Position numbers and translations under genes: made by a program. The notes under the pieces were generated by a model. That model was not told the DNA's origin. It was given only the letters and a program-made list of their open reading frames with translations, and did no database searches. This document shows positions 10,250 to 17,647 of a stretch of 21,420 nucleotides of DNA, piece after piece. Position 1 is the stretch's first letter. Each line of letters begins with the position of its first letter. Location of the stretch: the NCBI GenBank assembly GCA_035654135.1, contig DASRXN010000211.1:1-21420 (forward strand), read 5' to 3'. Source of the stretch: Fen-999 sp035654135 (GTDB taxonomy: Bacteria > Pseudomonadota > Gammaproteobacteria > Burkholderiales > Rhodocyclaceae).

Positions 10250-11287
10250 TCAGCCCTCCTCGCCGTCATCCGGTTTGACATTGCGCTTGGCAACGAAAGT
10301 CAGCGCCCCCAGCACGGCGATCGGCATGATCAGGCCGCCGTAAAGGCTGTGCTGGATGGTTTCCGAAGTCGCCGCCGAAGAGTTGGGCGGCAGGTTGGGC
10401 ATGCCGACCTTCTCGAAGTTGACCGCGGAGAGCTTCAGCACCTGCGTACCGCCGTACTCCTTCTCGCCATACACGTGCTGAATGTAGTTGCCGACCGGGC
10501 CTTCGTAACTCTGGTCCGGCTCGTCGCGCCAGCCGTGCCGTTGCATCGCGCCCTTGCCTTCAGGCTGGCCCTGCAGAGCCTTCTCCTGCGCATGACGCAG
10601 ACGGCCCCGCGGATAGGTGGTGGTGGTTCCAGGCTTGAGCGCCAAGCGCCGCTTGGCCTCGGCCAGCAAGTCCTCGGTACGGCCGAACAGTGTCGCGCCA
10701 GTCGGGCAAACCTCGGCGCAGGCCGAGTAGTGACCATCCTTGTGGCGATGCCGGCAGAGCTCGCACTTGCCGATACGGCCGAACGGATCGTCGAACTGGT
10801 ATTTCGGGATGCCGAACGGGCAGGCGGCGACGCAGTAACGGCAGCCGATGCACTTGCCCGGATCGTAGCCGACGACGCCGGTCACCGGATCCTTGGTCAT
10901 CGCCGACACCGGACAGGCGGACACGCAGCTCGGATCGGCGCAGTGCATGCACGACACCTTCATGAACGAATAGCCGTTCTGTTCGGCATCCTTCGTTTCC
11001 ATGGTGCCGTTGCGGTACATCTTGATGATGTTGAAGGTGTGACCGTTGGTGTCGAGCGGCGTATCCCAGAGCGGATCGACCGTCGAGAACACCGGCGGGT
11101 TGCCGTTCGCCTCCTTGCAGGCGGCGACGCAGGCTTTGCAGCCGACGCACAGCGTGGCGTCGTAGAGCAGGCCCAGCCCCTCGGGCGGTCGGGTATGGGT
11201 TTCGCGCGCCTGGACCGGCGTGGCGCCGGCACTGACTATGGCGGTACCCGCCAGGGCACCTTTGAGAAAATCGCGTCGGGTGGTCAT
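10250..11287 (-). CDS. hybA: Hyd-2 periplasmic ferredoxin-like subunit HybA
   Basis: Electron carrier between HybO and the membrane subunit HybB. The 345-residue protein begins MTTRRDFLKGALAG, a twin-arginine signal, at an ATG one base after the hybO stop; this start is preferred to one 75 nt upstream because the signal follows directly. Four cysteine clusters can bind four [4Fe-4S] centres: CVGCKACVAAC (from residue 47), CMHCADPSCVSACP, CIGCRYCVAACP and CELCRHRHKDGHYSACAEVCP. A hydrophobic helix near the C terminus (LIMPIAVLGALTFVA) is a membrane anchor, followed by a short charged tail. The arrangement is that of E. coli HybA and distinguishes this operon from oxygen-tolerant hox/hup operons. 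Confidence 0.94.
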   Translation of the reverse strand: MTTRRDFLKGALAGTAIVSAGATPVQARETHTRPPEGLGLLYDATLCVGCKACVAACKEANGNPPVFSTVDPLWDTPLDTNGHTFNIIKMYRNGTMETKDAEQNGYSFMKVSCMHCADPSCVSACPVSAMTKDPVTGVVGYDPGKCIGCRYCVAACPFGIPKYQFDDPFGRIGKCELCRHRHKDGHYSACAEVCPTGATLFGRTEDLLAEAKRRLALKPGTTTTYPRGRLRHAQEKALQGQPEGKGAMQRHGWRDEPDQSYEGPVGNYIQHVYGEKEYGGTQVLKLSAVNFEKVGMPNLPPNSSAATSETIQHSLYGGLIMPIAVLGALTFVAKRNVKPDDGEEG

Positions 11288-11288
11288 G

Positions 11289-12482
11289 TCACGCCTCCGC
11301 TTGGGTCTTCTTGGCCTTGTCCTGTGCCTTTTCGAGTTCTTCGGCCTTGTGCGACAAGCCAAGATTGCGCGCGATCATCGCCGCGCCACCGGCGGCCGCG
11401 CCGGCAATCGCAGCGACGGCAGCCGCTGCCGCGAACGTGGCACCGCGACCCTGTTCCTCGACGATGCGCGGGTACTGCAGCGGCGGCACGACGTTCAGCA
11501 TCCTCGCCACCGTGTGGATCGGCTTCGTGAAGCCGACGCCCTTCTCGGTGCAGCCGATGCAGGGATGGCCGCAACCGACCGGCCAGTTGCCCTCGCCGGC
11601 ATCGCCGAAGCCGATGGTCGGACAGTTGGCGTAGGTCTCGGGACCCTTGCAGCCGAGCTTGTAGAGGCAGTAGCCCTTGCGATGGCCCTCGTCGCCGAAT
11701 TCCATGGCGAAGCGGCCGGCGTCGAAGTGAGCGCGCCGTTCGCAGTTCTCATGCACCAGGCGGCCGTAGGCGAACAGCGGCCGGCCGAGCTTGTCGGTGG
11801 CCGGCAGCTTGCCGAAGGTCAGGAAATGCACCGCCGTGGCGAGGAAGTTGTAGGGGTTGGGCGGGCAGCCGGGAATCGTGACGACAGGCTTGCCAAGAAT
11901 TTCTGCAACGCCAGCCGAACCGGTCGGGCTGGAATCGGCCCCCGAAATCGACGGAATCGTCGAGGGCATGCCACCCCATGAGGCACATGAGCCGATGGCG
12001 ATCACCGCCGCGGCGTCGGCCGCGCATTCCTTGGTGATATCGATGGCCGTATGGCCGCCGACCTTGCAGTAGATACCGTTTTCCTTGGTCGGGATCGCGC
12101 CTTCCACAACCAGGATGTACTTGCCCTTGTTCGCTGCCATGGCGTCCTTGCGCGCCTTCTCGGCCTGGTGGCCCGCCGCGGCCATCAGCGTCTCGTGGTA
12201 GTCGAGCGAGATGACGTCGAGGATCAGCTTTTCCAGCGTCGGATGCTCGGCGCGCAGCAGCGATTCCGAACAGCCGGTGCATTCCTGGAAGTGCAGCCAG
12301 ATCACCGAGGGTCGTTTGGCCGTTTCCACGGCCTTGGCAATCGCCGCCTCGGCACCAGCCGGCAGACCAAGACTGCCCGCCGTGGCGGCGCAGACCTGAA
12401 GAAATTCCCGTCGGGAGACGCCGAGCCTCTGCTCGACGACTGCGGCGGCGCGTTCTGCTTCGTGAATGAAACTATGTCCCAT
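11289..12482 (-). CDS. hybO: Hyd-2-type [NiFe]-hydrogenase small subunit HybO
   Basis: Iron-sulfur subunit that guides HybC through the Tat system and passes electrons from the active site. The 397-residue protein starts at 12482 after a clear GGAGG and has the Tat motif SRREFLQV at 23-30. The proximal cluster is the ordinary four-cysteine kind: Cys68 and Cys71 (ECTGCSES), GSCASWGG and PGCPPN. The two extra cysteines of oxygen-tolerant enzymes are glycines here, so the enzyme should be oxygen-sensitive or only weakly tolerant. Medial and distal cluster cysteines follow (NCERRAHFD, YCLYKLGCKG, NCPTIG, CGHPCIGC). A C-terminal alanine-rich helix (ATFAAAAAVAAIAGAAAGG) anchors it, ending in an unusually charged tail rich in Lys, Glu and Gln. 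First gene of the minus-strand operon. Confidence 0.95.
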   Translation of the reverse strand: MGHSFIHEAERAAAVVEQRLGVSRREFLQVCAATAGSLGLPAGAEAAIAKAVETAKRPSVIWLHFQECTGCSESLLRAEHPTLEKLILDVISLDYHETLMAAAGHQAEKARKDAMAANKGKYILVVEGAIPTKENGIYCKVGGHTAIDITKECAADAAAVIAIGSCASWGGMPSTIPSISGADSSPTGSAGVAEILGKPVVTIPGCPPNPYNFLATAVHFLTFGKLPATDKLGRPLFAYGRLVHENCERRAHFDAGRFAMEFGDEGHRKGYCLYKLGCKGPETYANCPTIGFGDAGEGNWPVGCGHPCIGCTEKGVGFTKPIHTVARMLNVVPPLQYPRIVEEQGRGATFAAAAAVAAIAGAAAGGAAMIARNLGLSHKAEELEKAQDKAKKTQAEA

Positions 12483-12529
12483 TGCACCCTCCTCTGACGC
12501 CCTACGCGAACCTGCTTAGTTAGTGCATG

Positions 12530-12570
12530 AGCATATGATTATTTACATCCCACACATTGATCTAAGTCAT
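12530..12570 (-). promoter_or_regulatory. Candidate FNR/CRP-like box and -10 element for hybO in the divergent control region
   Basis: The region 12483-12650 separates hybO and hoxF and is clearly richer in A+T than its surroundings. TTGATCTAAGTCAT at 12557-12570 has one perfect FNR half-site and a second half matching at 3 of 5. On the minus strand TATGCT (12535-12530) would be a -10 element placing transcription start near 12522. The box would then be centred close to -41.5, the class II activator position. For hoxF the same box gives no convincing -10. I saw no good sigma-54 element on either strand here. The rest of the region holds only the two ribosome-binding sites (GGAGG before each gene). 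Confidence 0.4.
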
Positions 12571-12650
12571 AAGACTGGCGCATGCAGACATAAGCATCCA
12601 TTTGGCGCAGAATAGCGATTATTGATGCATAGCAGCATTCGGAGGCAATA

Positions 12651-14444
12651 GTGACAAATGCCCCGCCGGGAGTTCTCGGTCCCATCCTCGAACGCCATCA
12701 GCAGGACGGCACGCGGCTAATGCAGATCCTGCGCGAGTCCCAGGAGGCGCTGGGCTGGCTCTCTCCCGAGACCGTTACCGCGATCGCCACCGGGATCAAT
12801 TGGCCGCGCGCCCGTGTCGAAGGCACGGCCGGCTTCTACAGCTTTTTCCACACCAAGCCGATGGGCCGCTACCGCGTGCTCTGGAGCGACAACATCACCG
12901 ACCGCATGCTCGGCAGCCATGACCTGATGCGGACCATGTGCCAGAAGCTCTGGCTGGAACCCGGGCGTGTTTCGGAGGACGGCCTGGTCAGCGTCGATGT
13001 GACCTCCTGCACCGGCATGGGCGACCAGGGGCCGGCCATCCTGGTCAATTACCGCGCCATACCACACATGACACCAGAGCGCGTGGATGAGGTCGTCGAC
13101 CTGATCCGCGGCGAAATCCCCGTTGCCGACTGGCCGGCCAAGCTGTTTGCCATCGAGGACAACATTCGCCGCCGCGACCGGCTGCTCGATCACGGTCTCG
13201 TCCCCGGTCAGGCAATGGCGGCGGCGCTCGAACATGGCCCGGCAGCGATGCTCGACGAAATCAAACGTTCCAACCTTCGTGGTCGCGGCGGCGCCGGCTT
13301 CGCCTCCGGCCTGAAATGGGAAGCCTGTCGCAATGCCGAAGGCAATGCCCACTATGTCGTCTGCAATGCCGACGAAGGGGAGCCCGGGACCTTCAAGGAT
13401 CGCGTGCTGCTGACTTCCTACGCTGATCTCGTGTTCGAAGGCATGACGATTGCCGGACTGGTGGTAGGCGCACAGAAGGGACTGCTCTACCTGCGCGGCG
13501 AGTACCGTCACCTGCTGGAGCCGCTGGAGTCAGTCATCGCGAGACGCCGGGAGGAGAAACTCCTGGGCCGCGACATTCTTGGCAAGACCGGCTTCGAGTT
13601 CGACATCGAAATTCATCTTGGCGCCGGTGCCTACATCTGCGGCGAGGAATCGGCGCTGATCGAATCTCTGGAAGGCAAGCCTGGGCGGCCGCGTATCCGT
13701 CCGCCTTTTCCGGTCACTCACGGTTATCTGGGACAGCCGACGACGGTCAACAACGTAGAGACCTTGGCCGCCGCCTGTCTTGTCGCCGCGCACGGCGGTG
13801 ACTGGTATGCCGGCGTCGGCACCGCCAAGTCGGCCGGCACCAAGCTGCTGTCGGTCTCCGGCGACGTGCAGCGGCCCGGCATCTATGAGTACCCGTTCGG
13901 CGTCACCGTGGCGCAGGTGCTGGAGGATGCCGGCGCGCGCGGCATCCAGGCGGTGCAGATTTCCGGTCCTTCCGGCATCTGTCTCGCCGAAGAGGAATTC
14001 CGGCGCCGGATCGCTTTCGAGGACGTGCCGACGGCCGGCGCCCTCATGGCCTTCGACCGCAGCCGCGACATGTTCGAGGTGGCGCGCAACTTCGCGCACT
14101 TCTTCGCCCATGAAAGCTGCGGCTTCTGCACGCCCTGCCGCGTCGGCACCAGCGTCGTCGCCCGGCTCATGGACAAGCTGGCCACCGGTCACGGCTCGCC
14201 CTACGATATCGACGAAATGTTCACCATGCACCGACTGATGCAGGGCGCCAGTCACTGCGGGCTGGGTAACTCGGCCTGCAACGCCATGGCCGACACGCTG
14301 GCGAAGTTCCGCCCGGCCTACGAGCGGCGATTGAAATCGCTCGACTACGAGCCGGCCTTCGATCTCGACGCGGCGCTGTCGCAGGCGCGGCAGATGACCG
14401 GCCGCGACGACCGCGCTGCCCATCTTTCCAACCTTCCGGATTGA
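12651..14444 (+). CDS. hoxF: NAD-reducing hydrogenase diaphorase subunit HoxF
   Basis: FMN- and NAD(H)-binding subunit of the cytoplasmic bidirectional hydrogenase HoxFUYH. The start is GTG at 12651, five bases after GGAGG; length 597, close to the family's roughly 600. Residues 1-160 resemble NuoE, and 170-560 resemble NuoF. NuoF motifs are NAD-binding GRGGAGFASGLKWE (211-224), FMN-binding CNADEGEPGTFKDR (238-251), GAGAYICGEESALIESLEGKPG and the [4Fe-4S] ligands Cys490, 493, 496 (ESCGFCTPC) and 536. The NuoE-like part has lost the C-x4-C...C-x3-C pattern: only Cys97 and Cys120 remain, and the last position is glycine (SCTGMG), so it probably carries no [2Fe-2S] cluster. First gene of a plus-strand operon; hoxU follows after four bases. 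Confidence 0.95.
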   Translation: MTNAPPGVLGPILERHQQDGTRLMQILRESQEALGWLSPETVTAIATGINWPRARVEGTAGFYSFFHTKPMGRYRVLWSDNITDRMLGSHDLMRTMCQKLWLEPGRVSEDGLVSVDVTSCTGMGDQGPAILVNYRAIPHMTPERVDEVVDLIRGEIPVADWPAKLFAIEDNIRRRDRLLDHGLVPGQAMAAALEHGPAAMLDEIKRSNLRGRGGAGFASGLKWEACRNAEGNAHYVVCNADEGEPGTFKDRVLLTSYADLVFEGMTIAGLVVGAQKGLLYLRGEYRHLLEPLESVIARRREEKLLGRDILGKTGFEFDIEIHLGAGAYICGEESALIESLEGKPGRPRIRPPFPVTHGYLGQPTTVNNVETLAAACLVAAHGGDWYAGVGTAKSAGTKLLSVSGDVQRPGIYEYPFGVTVAQVLEDAGARGIQAVQISGPSGICLAEEEFRRRIAFEDVPTAGALMAFDRSRDMFEVARNFAHFFAHESCGFCTPCRVGTSVVARLMDKLATGHGSPYDIDEMFTMHRLMQGASHCGLGNSACNAMADTLAKFRPAYERRLKSLDYEPAFDLDAALSQARQMTGRDDRAAHLSNLPD

Positions 14445-14448
14445 CGCC

Positions 14449-15144
14449 ATGAGCGACGACACCTTCCTGCTCGATGGCGAGGAAATCCCCTTCGCTCCCG
14501 GCCAAACGATCATCGAGGCCGCCAAGGCCGCCGGCAAATGGATTCCGCACCTGTGCTGGCATCCGGATTTCGAGCCGCACGGCTCCTGCAAGCTATGCAC
14601 GGTCAAGGTGAATGGTCGCCTCGGCGCTGCCTGCACGATCGCTGCCCAAGCCGGCGCGGAAGTGGAAAACCGCACGCAGGAGCTCGACGACAAGCGGCGC
14701 ACGCTGCTGCAACTGCTGTTCGTCGAAGGCAACCACTTCTGTCCTTCCTGCGAGAAGAGTGGAAATTGTCTCCTGCAGGGCACGGCCTACGAGTTGGGCA
14801 TGCTGTCGCCGCATTTCGACATGTTCTATCCCGACCGGCCGGTCGACGCCTCGCATCCCGACATCCTGCTCGACTTCAACCGCTGCATCCTCTGCGAGCT
14901 GTGCGTGCGTGCCAGCCGCGAGGTCGATGGCAAGAACGTCTTCGCCCTTTCCGGTCGCGGCATCCGCACGCACCTGATCGTGAACAGCGAGTCGGGGCGT
15001 CTCGCCGACACTGACTTTTCGGCGAACGACCGCGCGGCGAGCATCTGCCCGGTCGGCGTGATACTGCGCAAGCGTATTGGCTTTGCCGTGCCCATCGGCA
15101 AGCGCAAGTTCGACGCCACGCCGGTGTCGGAGACAGAGGCATGA
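14449..15144 (+). CDS. hoxU: NAD-reducing hydrogenase diaphorase subunit HoxU
   Basis: A 231-residue iron-sulfur relay between HoxF and HoxY, homologous to the N-terminal third of NuoG. A [2Fe-2S] site is formed by Cys36, 47, 50 and 62. A His-Cys3 [4Fe-4S] site is formed by His96 and Cys98, 101 and 107 (NHFCPSCEKSGNC). A further [4Fe-4S] site is formed by Cys146, 149, 152 (RCILCELC) and 200 (SICPVG). The start is ATG at 14449, four bases after hoxF; no strong ribosome-binding site is visible, which suggests coupling. The end overlaps hoxY as ATGA. All expected ligands are present, so the electron path to the hydrogenase module appears complete. Confidence 0.94.
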   Translation: MSDDTFLLDGEEIPFAPGQTIIEAAKAAGKWIPHLCWHPDFEPHGSCKLCTVKVNGRLGAACTIAAQAGAEVENRTQELDDKRRTLLQLLFVEGNHFCPSCEKSGNCLLQGTAYELGMLSPHFDMFYPDRPVDASHPDILLDFNRCILCELCVRASREVDGKNVFALSGRGIRTHLIVNSESGRLADTDFSANDRAASICPVGVILRKRIGFAVPIGKRKFDATPVSETEA

Positions 15145-15692
15145 CCATGGCTGACGAAAAGAAACTTCGCGTCGCCACCGCCTCGCTGGCCGGCTGCTTC
15201 GGCTGCCACATGTCATTCCTCGACATCGACGAAAAGCTGCTCGACCTGCTGCAATTGATCGAGTTCGACCGCACGCCGCTGACTGACATCAAGACCATCG
15301 GTGCCTGCGACATCGGCATCATCGAAGGCGGCGTCTGCAACGCGGAGAACGTGCATGTGCTGCGCGAATTCCGCAAGCACTGCAAGATCCTGGTCGCCAT
15401 CGGCGCCTGCGCGATCAATGGTGGTCTGCCGGCGCAGCGCAACCATCTCGACCTGCGCGATATCCTCGAGGAGGTCTATCACACCGAAGCCGGCATTTCC
15501 CATGGCGGCATCCCCAACGACGCTGAACTGCCGTTGCCGCTGAACAAGGTGCACCCGATCCATGAAGTGGTGAAGGTCGACTACTTCTTGCCCGGCTGCC
15601 CGCCGTCGGCCGACGCCATCTGGAAATTCCTCACCGACCTACTGGCTGGCCGCACTCCATACCTGGGCCATGGACTCCTGCACTATGACTGA
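15141..15692 (+). CDS. hoxY: NAD-reducing hydrogenase small subunit HoxY
   Basis: Small subunit of the hydrogenase module, 183 residues, holding a single proximal [4Fe-4S] cluster. Ligands are Cys19 and Cys22 (AGCFGCHMSF), the cysteine in IGACAINGG and that in LPGCPPSAD. It lacks the medial and distal clusters and any export signal, as expected for a cytoplasmic group 3d enzyme. The ATG at 15141 overlaps the hoxU stop; a second ATG six bases on (15147, MADEKK) has AGAGG seven bases upstream and is an equally good start. The gene ends 8 nt inside hoxH. The intact cysteine in its PGCPP motif contrasts with the TGA at the same position in hoxK. Confidence 0.94.
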   Translation: MTMADEKKLRVATASLAGCFGCHMSFLDIDEKLLDLLQLIEFDRTPLTDIKTIGACDIGIIEGGVCNAENVHVLREFRKHCKILVAIGACAINGGLPAQRNHLDLRDILEEVYHTEAGISHGGIPNDAELPLPLNKVHPIHEVVKVDYFLPGCPPSADAIWKFLTDLLAGRTPYLGHGLLHYD

Positions 15693-17169
15693 CCTCGAAA
15701 CCGCCTCTCATCCCGAGAATCTCAGGCGCGTCGCCATCGATCCGGTATCTCGCGTCGAGGGCCACGGCAAGGTGACGCTGCTGCTCGACGACAACAACCA
15801 GGTGCACCAGGTGCGCCTGCACATCGTCGAGTTCCGCGGCTTCGAAAAGTTCATCCAGGGCCGTCCCTACTGGGAAGTGCCGGTGATGGTGCAACGTCTG
15901 TGCGGCATCTGCCCGGTCTCGCACCACCTGGCTGCGTCCAAGGCCCTGGACATGATCGTTGGCGGCACCCTGACACCAACCGCCGAGAAGATCCGCCGGC
16001 TGATGCATTACGGCCAGATCCTGCAATCGCACGCCCTGCACTTCTTCCACCTCGCCTCGCCCGACCTGCTGTTCGGCTTCGGCTCGGATGTGGCGCAGCG
16101 CAACGTCGTCGGCGTCATCGCCGCCGCGCCGGAGACGGCGAAGAAGGGTGTCCTGTTGCGCAAATACGGCCAGGAAGTGATCCGCATGACCGCCGGCAAG
16201 CGCGTCCATGGCACCGGCTCGGTGCCGGGCGGCGTCAACAAGTCGCTCACGGCGGACGAGCGTGCGGCGCTGCAGAAGGACATTTACCAGATGATCGCCT
16301 GGAGCCGCGAGGCAGTGGCGATGATCCGGCAATTGTTCGAGAACAAAGCCGAGGCCTACAACGCCTTCGGCCGCTTCGACGCGCATGCCATGAGCCTGGT
16401 GCGCGCCGACGGTGCCATGGACCTTTACCATGGCGGCCTGCGCGCCCGCGACAAGAGCGGCAGGATACTGTTCGACCACTTCGATTACAGCCACTACTGG
16501 GACGTGATCATCGAAGACGTGAAGCCCTGGTCGTACATGAAGTTCCCGTTCTTGCGAGCACTCGGCCCGGACGATGGCTGGTATCGCGTCGGACCGCTGA
16601 CGCGCGTTACCAACTGCGACCACATCCCGACGCCGCTCGCCGACAAGGAGCGCGAAACCTTCCTCGCCTTTCCGGGCGCATCCGGCGCCACGCTGGGCTA
16701 CCACTGGGCGCGCATGATCGAGATGCTGCATGCCGCCGAAGCAATCAAGGATCTGCTGCACGACGACGATATCTGCGGCAGCGATCTGATGGCCACCGGC
16801 GAGCGCGAGGAGCGCGCTGATCGTGGAGTGGGCGTCATCGAGGCACCGCGCGGCACCTTGATTCACCACTACCGCGTCAACGAGAACGACGAAGTGATCC
16901 GGGCCAACCTGATCGTCTCGACGACGCACAACAACCAGGCGATGAACGAGGCGATCCGCCAGGTGGCGCGCCAATACCTGAACGGCCACGAGATCACCGA
17001 GGGCCTGCTCAACCACATCGAAGTCGCCATCCGCGCCTTCGACCCCTGCCTGTCCTGCGCCACCCACGCGCTGGGGCAGATGCCGCTCGAAGTCGTGATA
17101 GTCAGTCATGGCGGCACGCCGATCGACCGCATGACGCGCGACATGCACGGCGTCTGTTCGCGCGATTGA
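15685..17169 (+). CDS. hoxH: NAD-reducing hydrogenase large subunit HoxH
   Basis: Catalytic NiFe subunit of the cytoplasmic bidirectional hydrogenase. With the start at 15685 (MTDLETASHP, overlapping hoxY by 8 nt) it has 494 residues; an in-frame ATG at 15670 is less likely. Nickel ligands are Cys73 and Cys76 (RLCGIC) and Cys455 and Cys458 (DPCLSCATH). After His461 there is a long 33-residue extension beginning ALGQMPLEVV, which HoxW should cleave. Conserved stretches such as HVVEFRGFEKF-like IVEFRGFEKF, SVPGGVN, WSYMKFP and EAPRGTLIHHY agree with the R. eutropha soluble hydrogenase. The stop overlaps the start of hoxW. Group 3d assignment comes from the HoxF/HoxU diaphorase alongside it. Confidence 0.96.
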   Translation: MTDLETASHPENLRRVAIDPVSRVEGHGKVTLLLDDNNQVHQVRLHIVEFRGFEKFIQGRPYWEVPVMVQRLCGICPVSHHLAASKALDMIVGGTLTPTAEKIRRLMHYGQILQSHALHFFHLASPDLLFGFGSDVAQRNVVGVIAAAPETAKKGVLLRKYGQEVIRMTAGKRVHGTGSVPGGVNKSLTADERAALQKDIYQMIAWSREAVAMIRQLFENKAEAYNAFGRFDAHAMSLVRADGAMDLYHGGLRARDKSGRILFDHFDYSHYWDVIIEDVKPWSYMKFPFLRALGPDDGWYRVGPLTRVTNCDHIPTPLADKERETFLAFPGASGATLGYHWARMIEMLHAAEAIKDLLHDDDICGSDLMATGEREERADRGVGVIEAPRGTLIHHYRVNENDEVIRANLIVSTTHNNQAMNEAIRQVARQYLNGHEITEGLLNHIEVAIRAFDPCLSCATHALGQMPLEVVIVSHGGTPIDRMTRDMHGVCSRD

Positions 17170-17624
17170 CCACGCCGACCCTGGTTTTCGGCTGGGGCAA
17201 TCCTTCGCGGGGAGATGATGCGCTCGGCCCTCTGTTCGTCGAGCGCATCGAAGCCCTGAACCTGCCCGGCGTCGAATGCCTGACCGACTTCCAGTTGCAG
17301 GTGGAACACGCGCTGGATCTGCAAGGCCGCAGTCGGGTATTGTTCGTCGATGCCAGCCTGGATGCCCCGGCGCCTTTCCGGATCGAGGTCATCGGGCCTG
17401 CGAACGACGCCAGTTTCACCACGCACGCGATGTCGCCGCAGGCGGTGCTGCAAGTCTATTGCGATCTCAATGACGAAGAGCCGCCGCCGAGCTGGCTGCT
17501 GGCCATCCGCGGCGAACGCTTTGAACTCGGCGAGGAATTATCGGCCAGCGCAGCGCAGAATCTGGACGCTGCACTAGCCTGGGTACGTGCCTGGCTGGCT
17601 CGGGCAGAACAGGAGGCCAGGTAA
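17166..17624 (+). CDS. hoxW: HoxH maturation endopeptidase HoxW
   Basis: A 152-residue nickel-dependent protease that trims the C terminus of HoxH once the metal site is in place. The N terminus TLVFGWGNPSRGDDALGP is the family signature. Candidate metal residues are Asp17 or Asp18, Asp62 (LFVDASL) and His87 (TTHAMSPQ). The start appears to be TTG at 17166, overlapping the hoxH stop (TTGA), with no clear ribosome-binding site, so translation likely depends on reinitiation after hoxH. Last gene of the plus-strand operon; it converges on the diguanylate cyclase with only 23 bases between stop codons and no convincing terminator in that gap. Confidence 0.9.
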   Translation: MTTPTLVFGWGNPSRGDDALGPLFVERIEALNLPGVECLTDFQLQVEHALDLQGRSRVLFVDASLDAPAPFRIEVIGPANDASFTTHAMSPQAVLQVYCDLNDEEPPPSWLLAIRGERFELGEELSASAAQNLDAALAWVRAWLARAEQEAR

Positions 17625-17647
17625 CACTGGGCTCGGAACGCTTGCGG

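Noticed and set aside
9986..11530. Plus-strand open frame of 514 codons opposite hybA and hybB
   Set aside because: Antisense shadow spanning two genes with clear Hyb motifs on the other strand.
12602..12617. TGGCGCAGAATAGCGA as a sigma-54 promoter for hoxF
   Set aside because: GG-to-GC spacing is one base short and the -12 T's are missing.
17625..17647. Terminator between hoxW and the diguanylate cyclase
   Set aside because: Only a four-base-pair inverted repeat near the hoxW stop is visible, with no U-tract on either strand.
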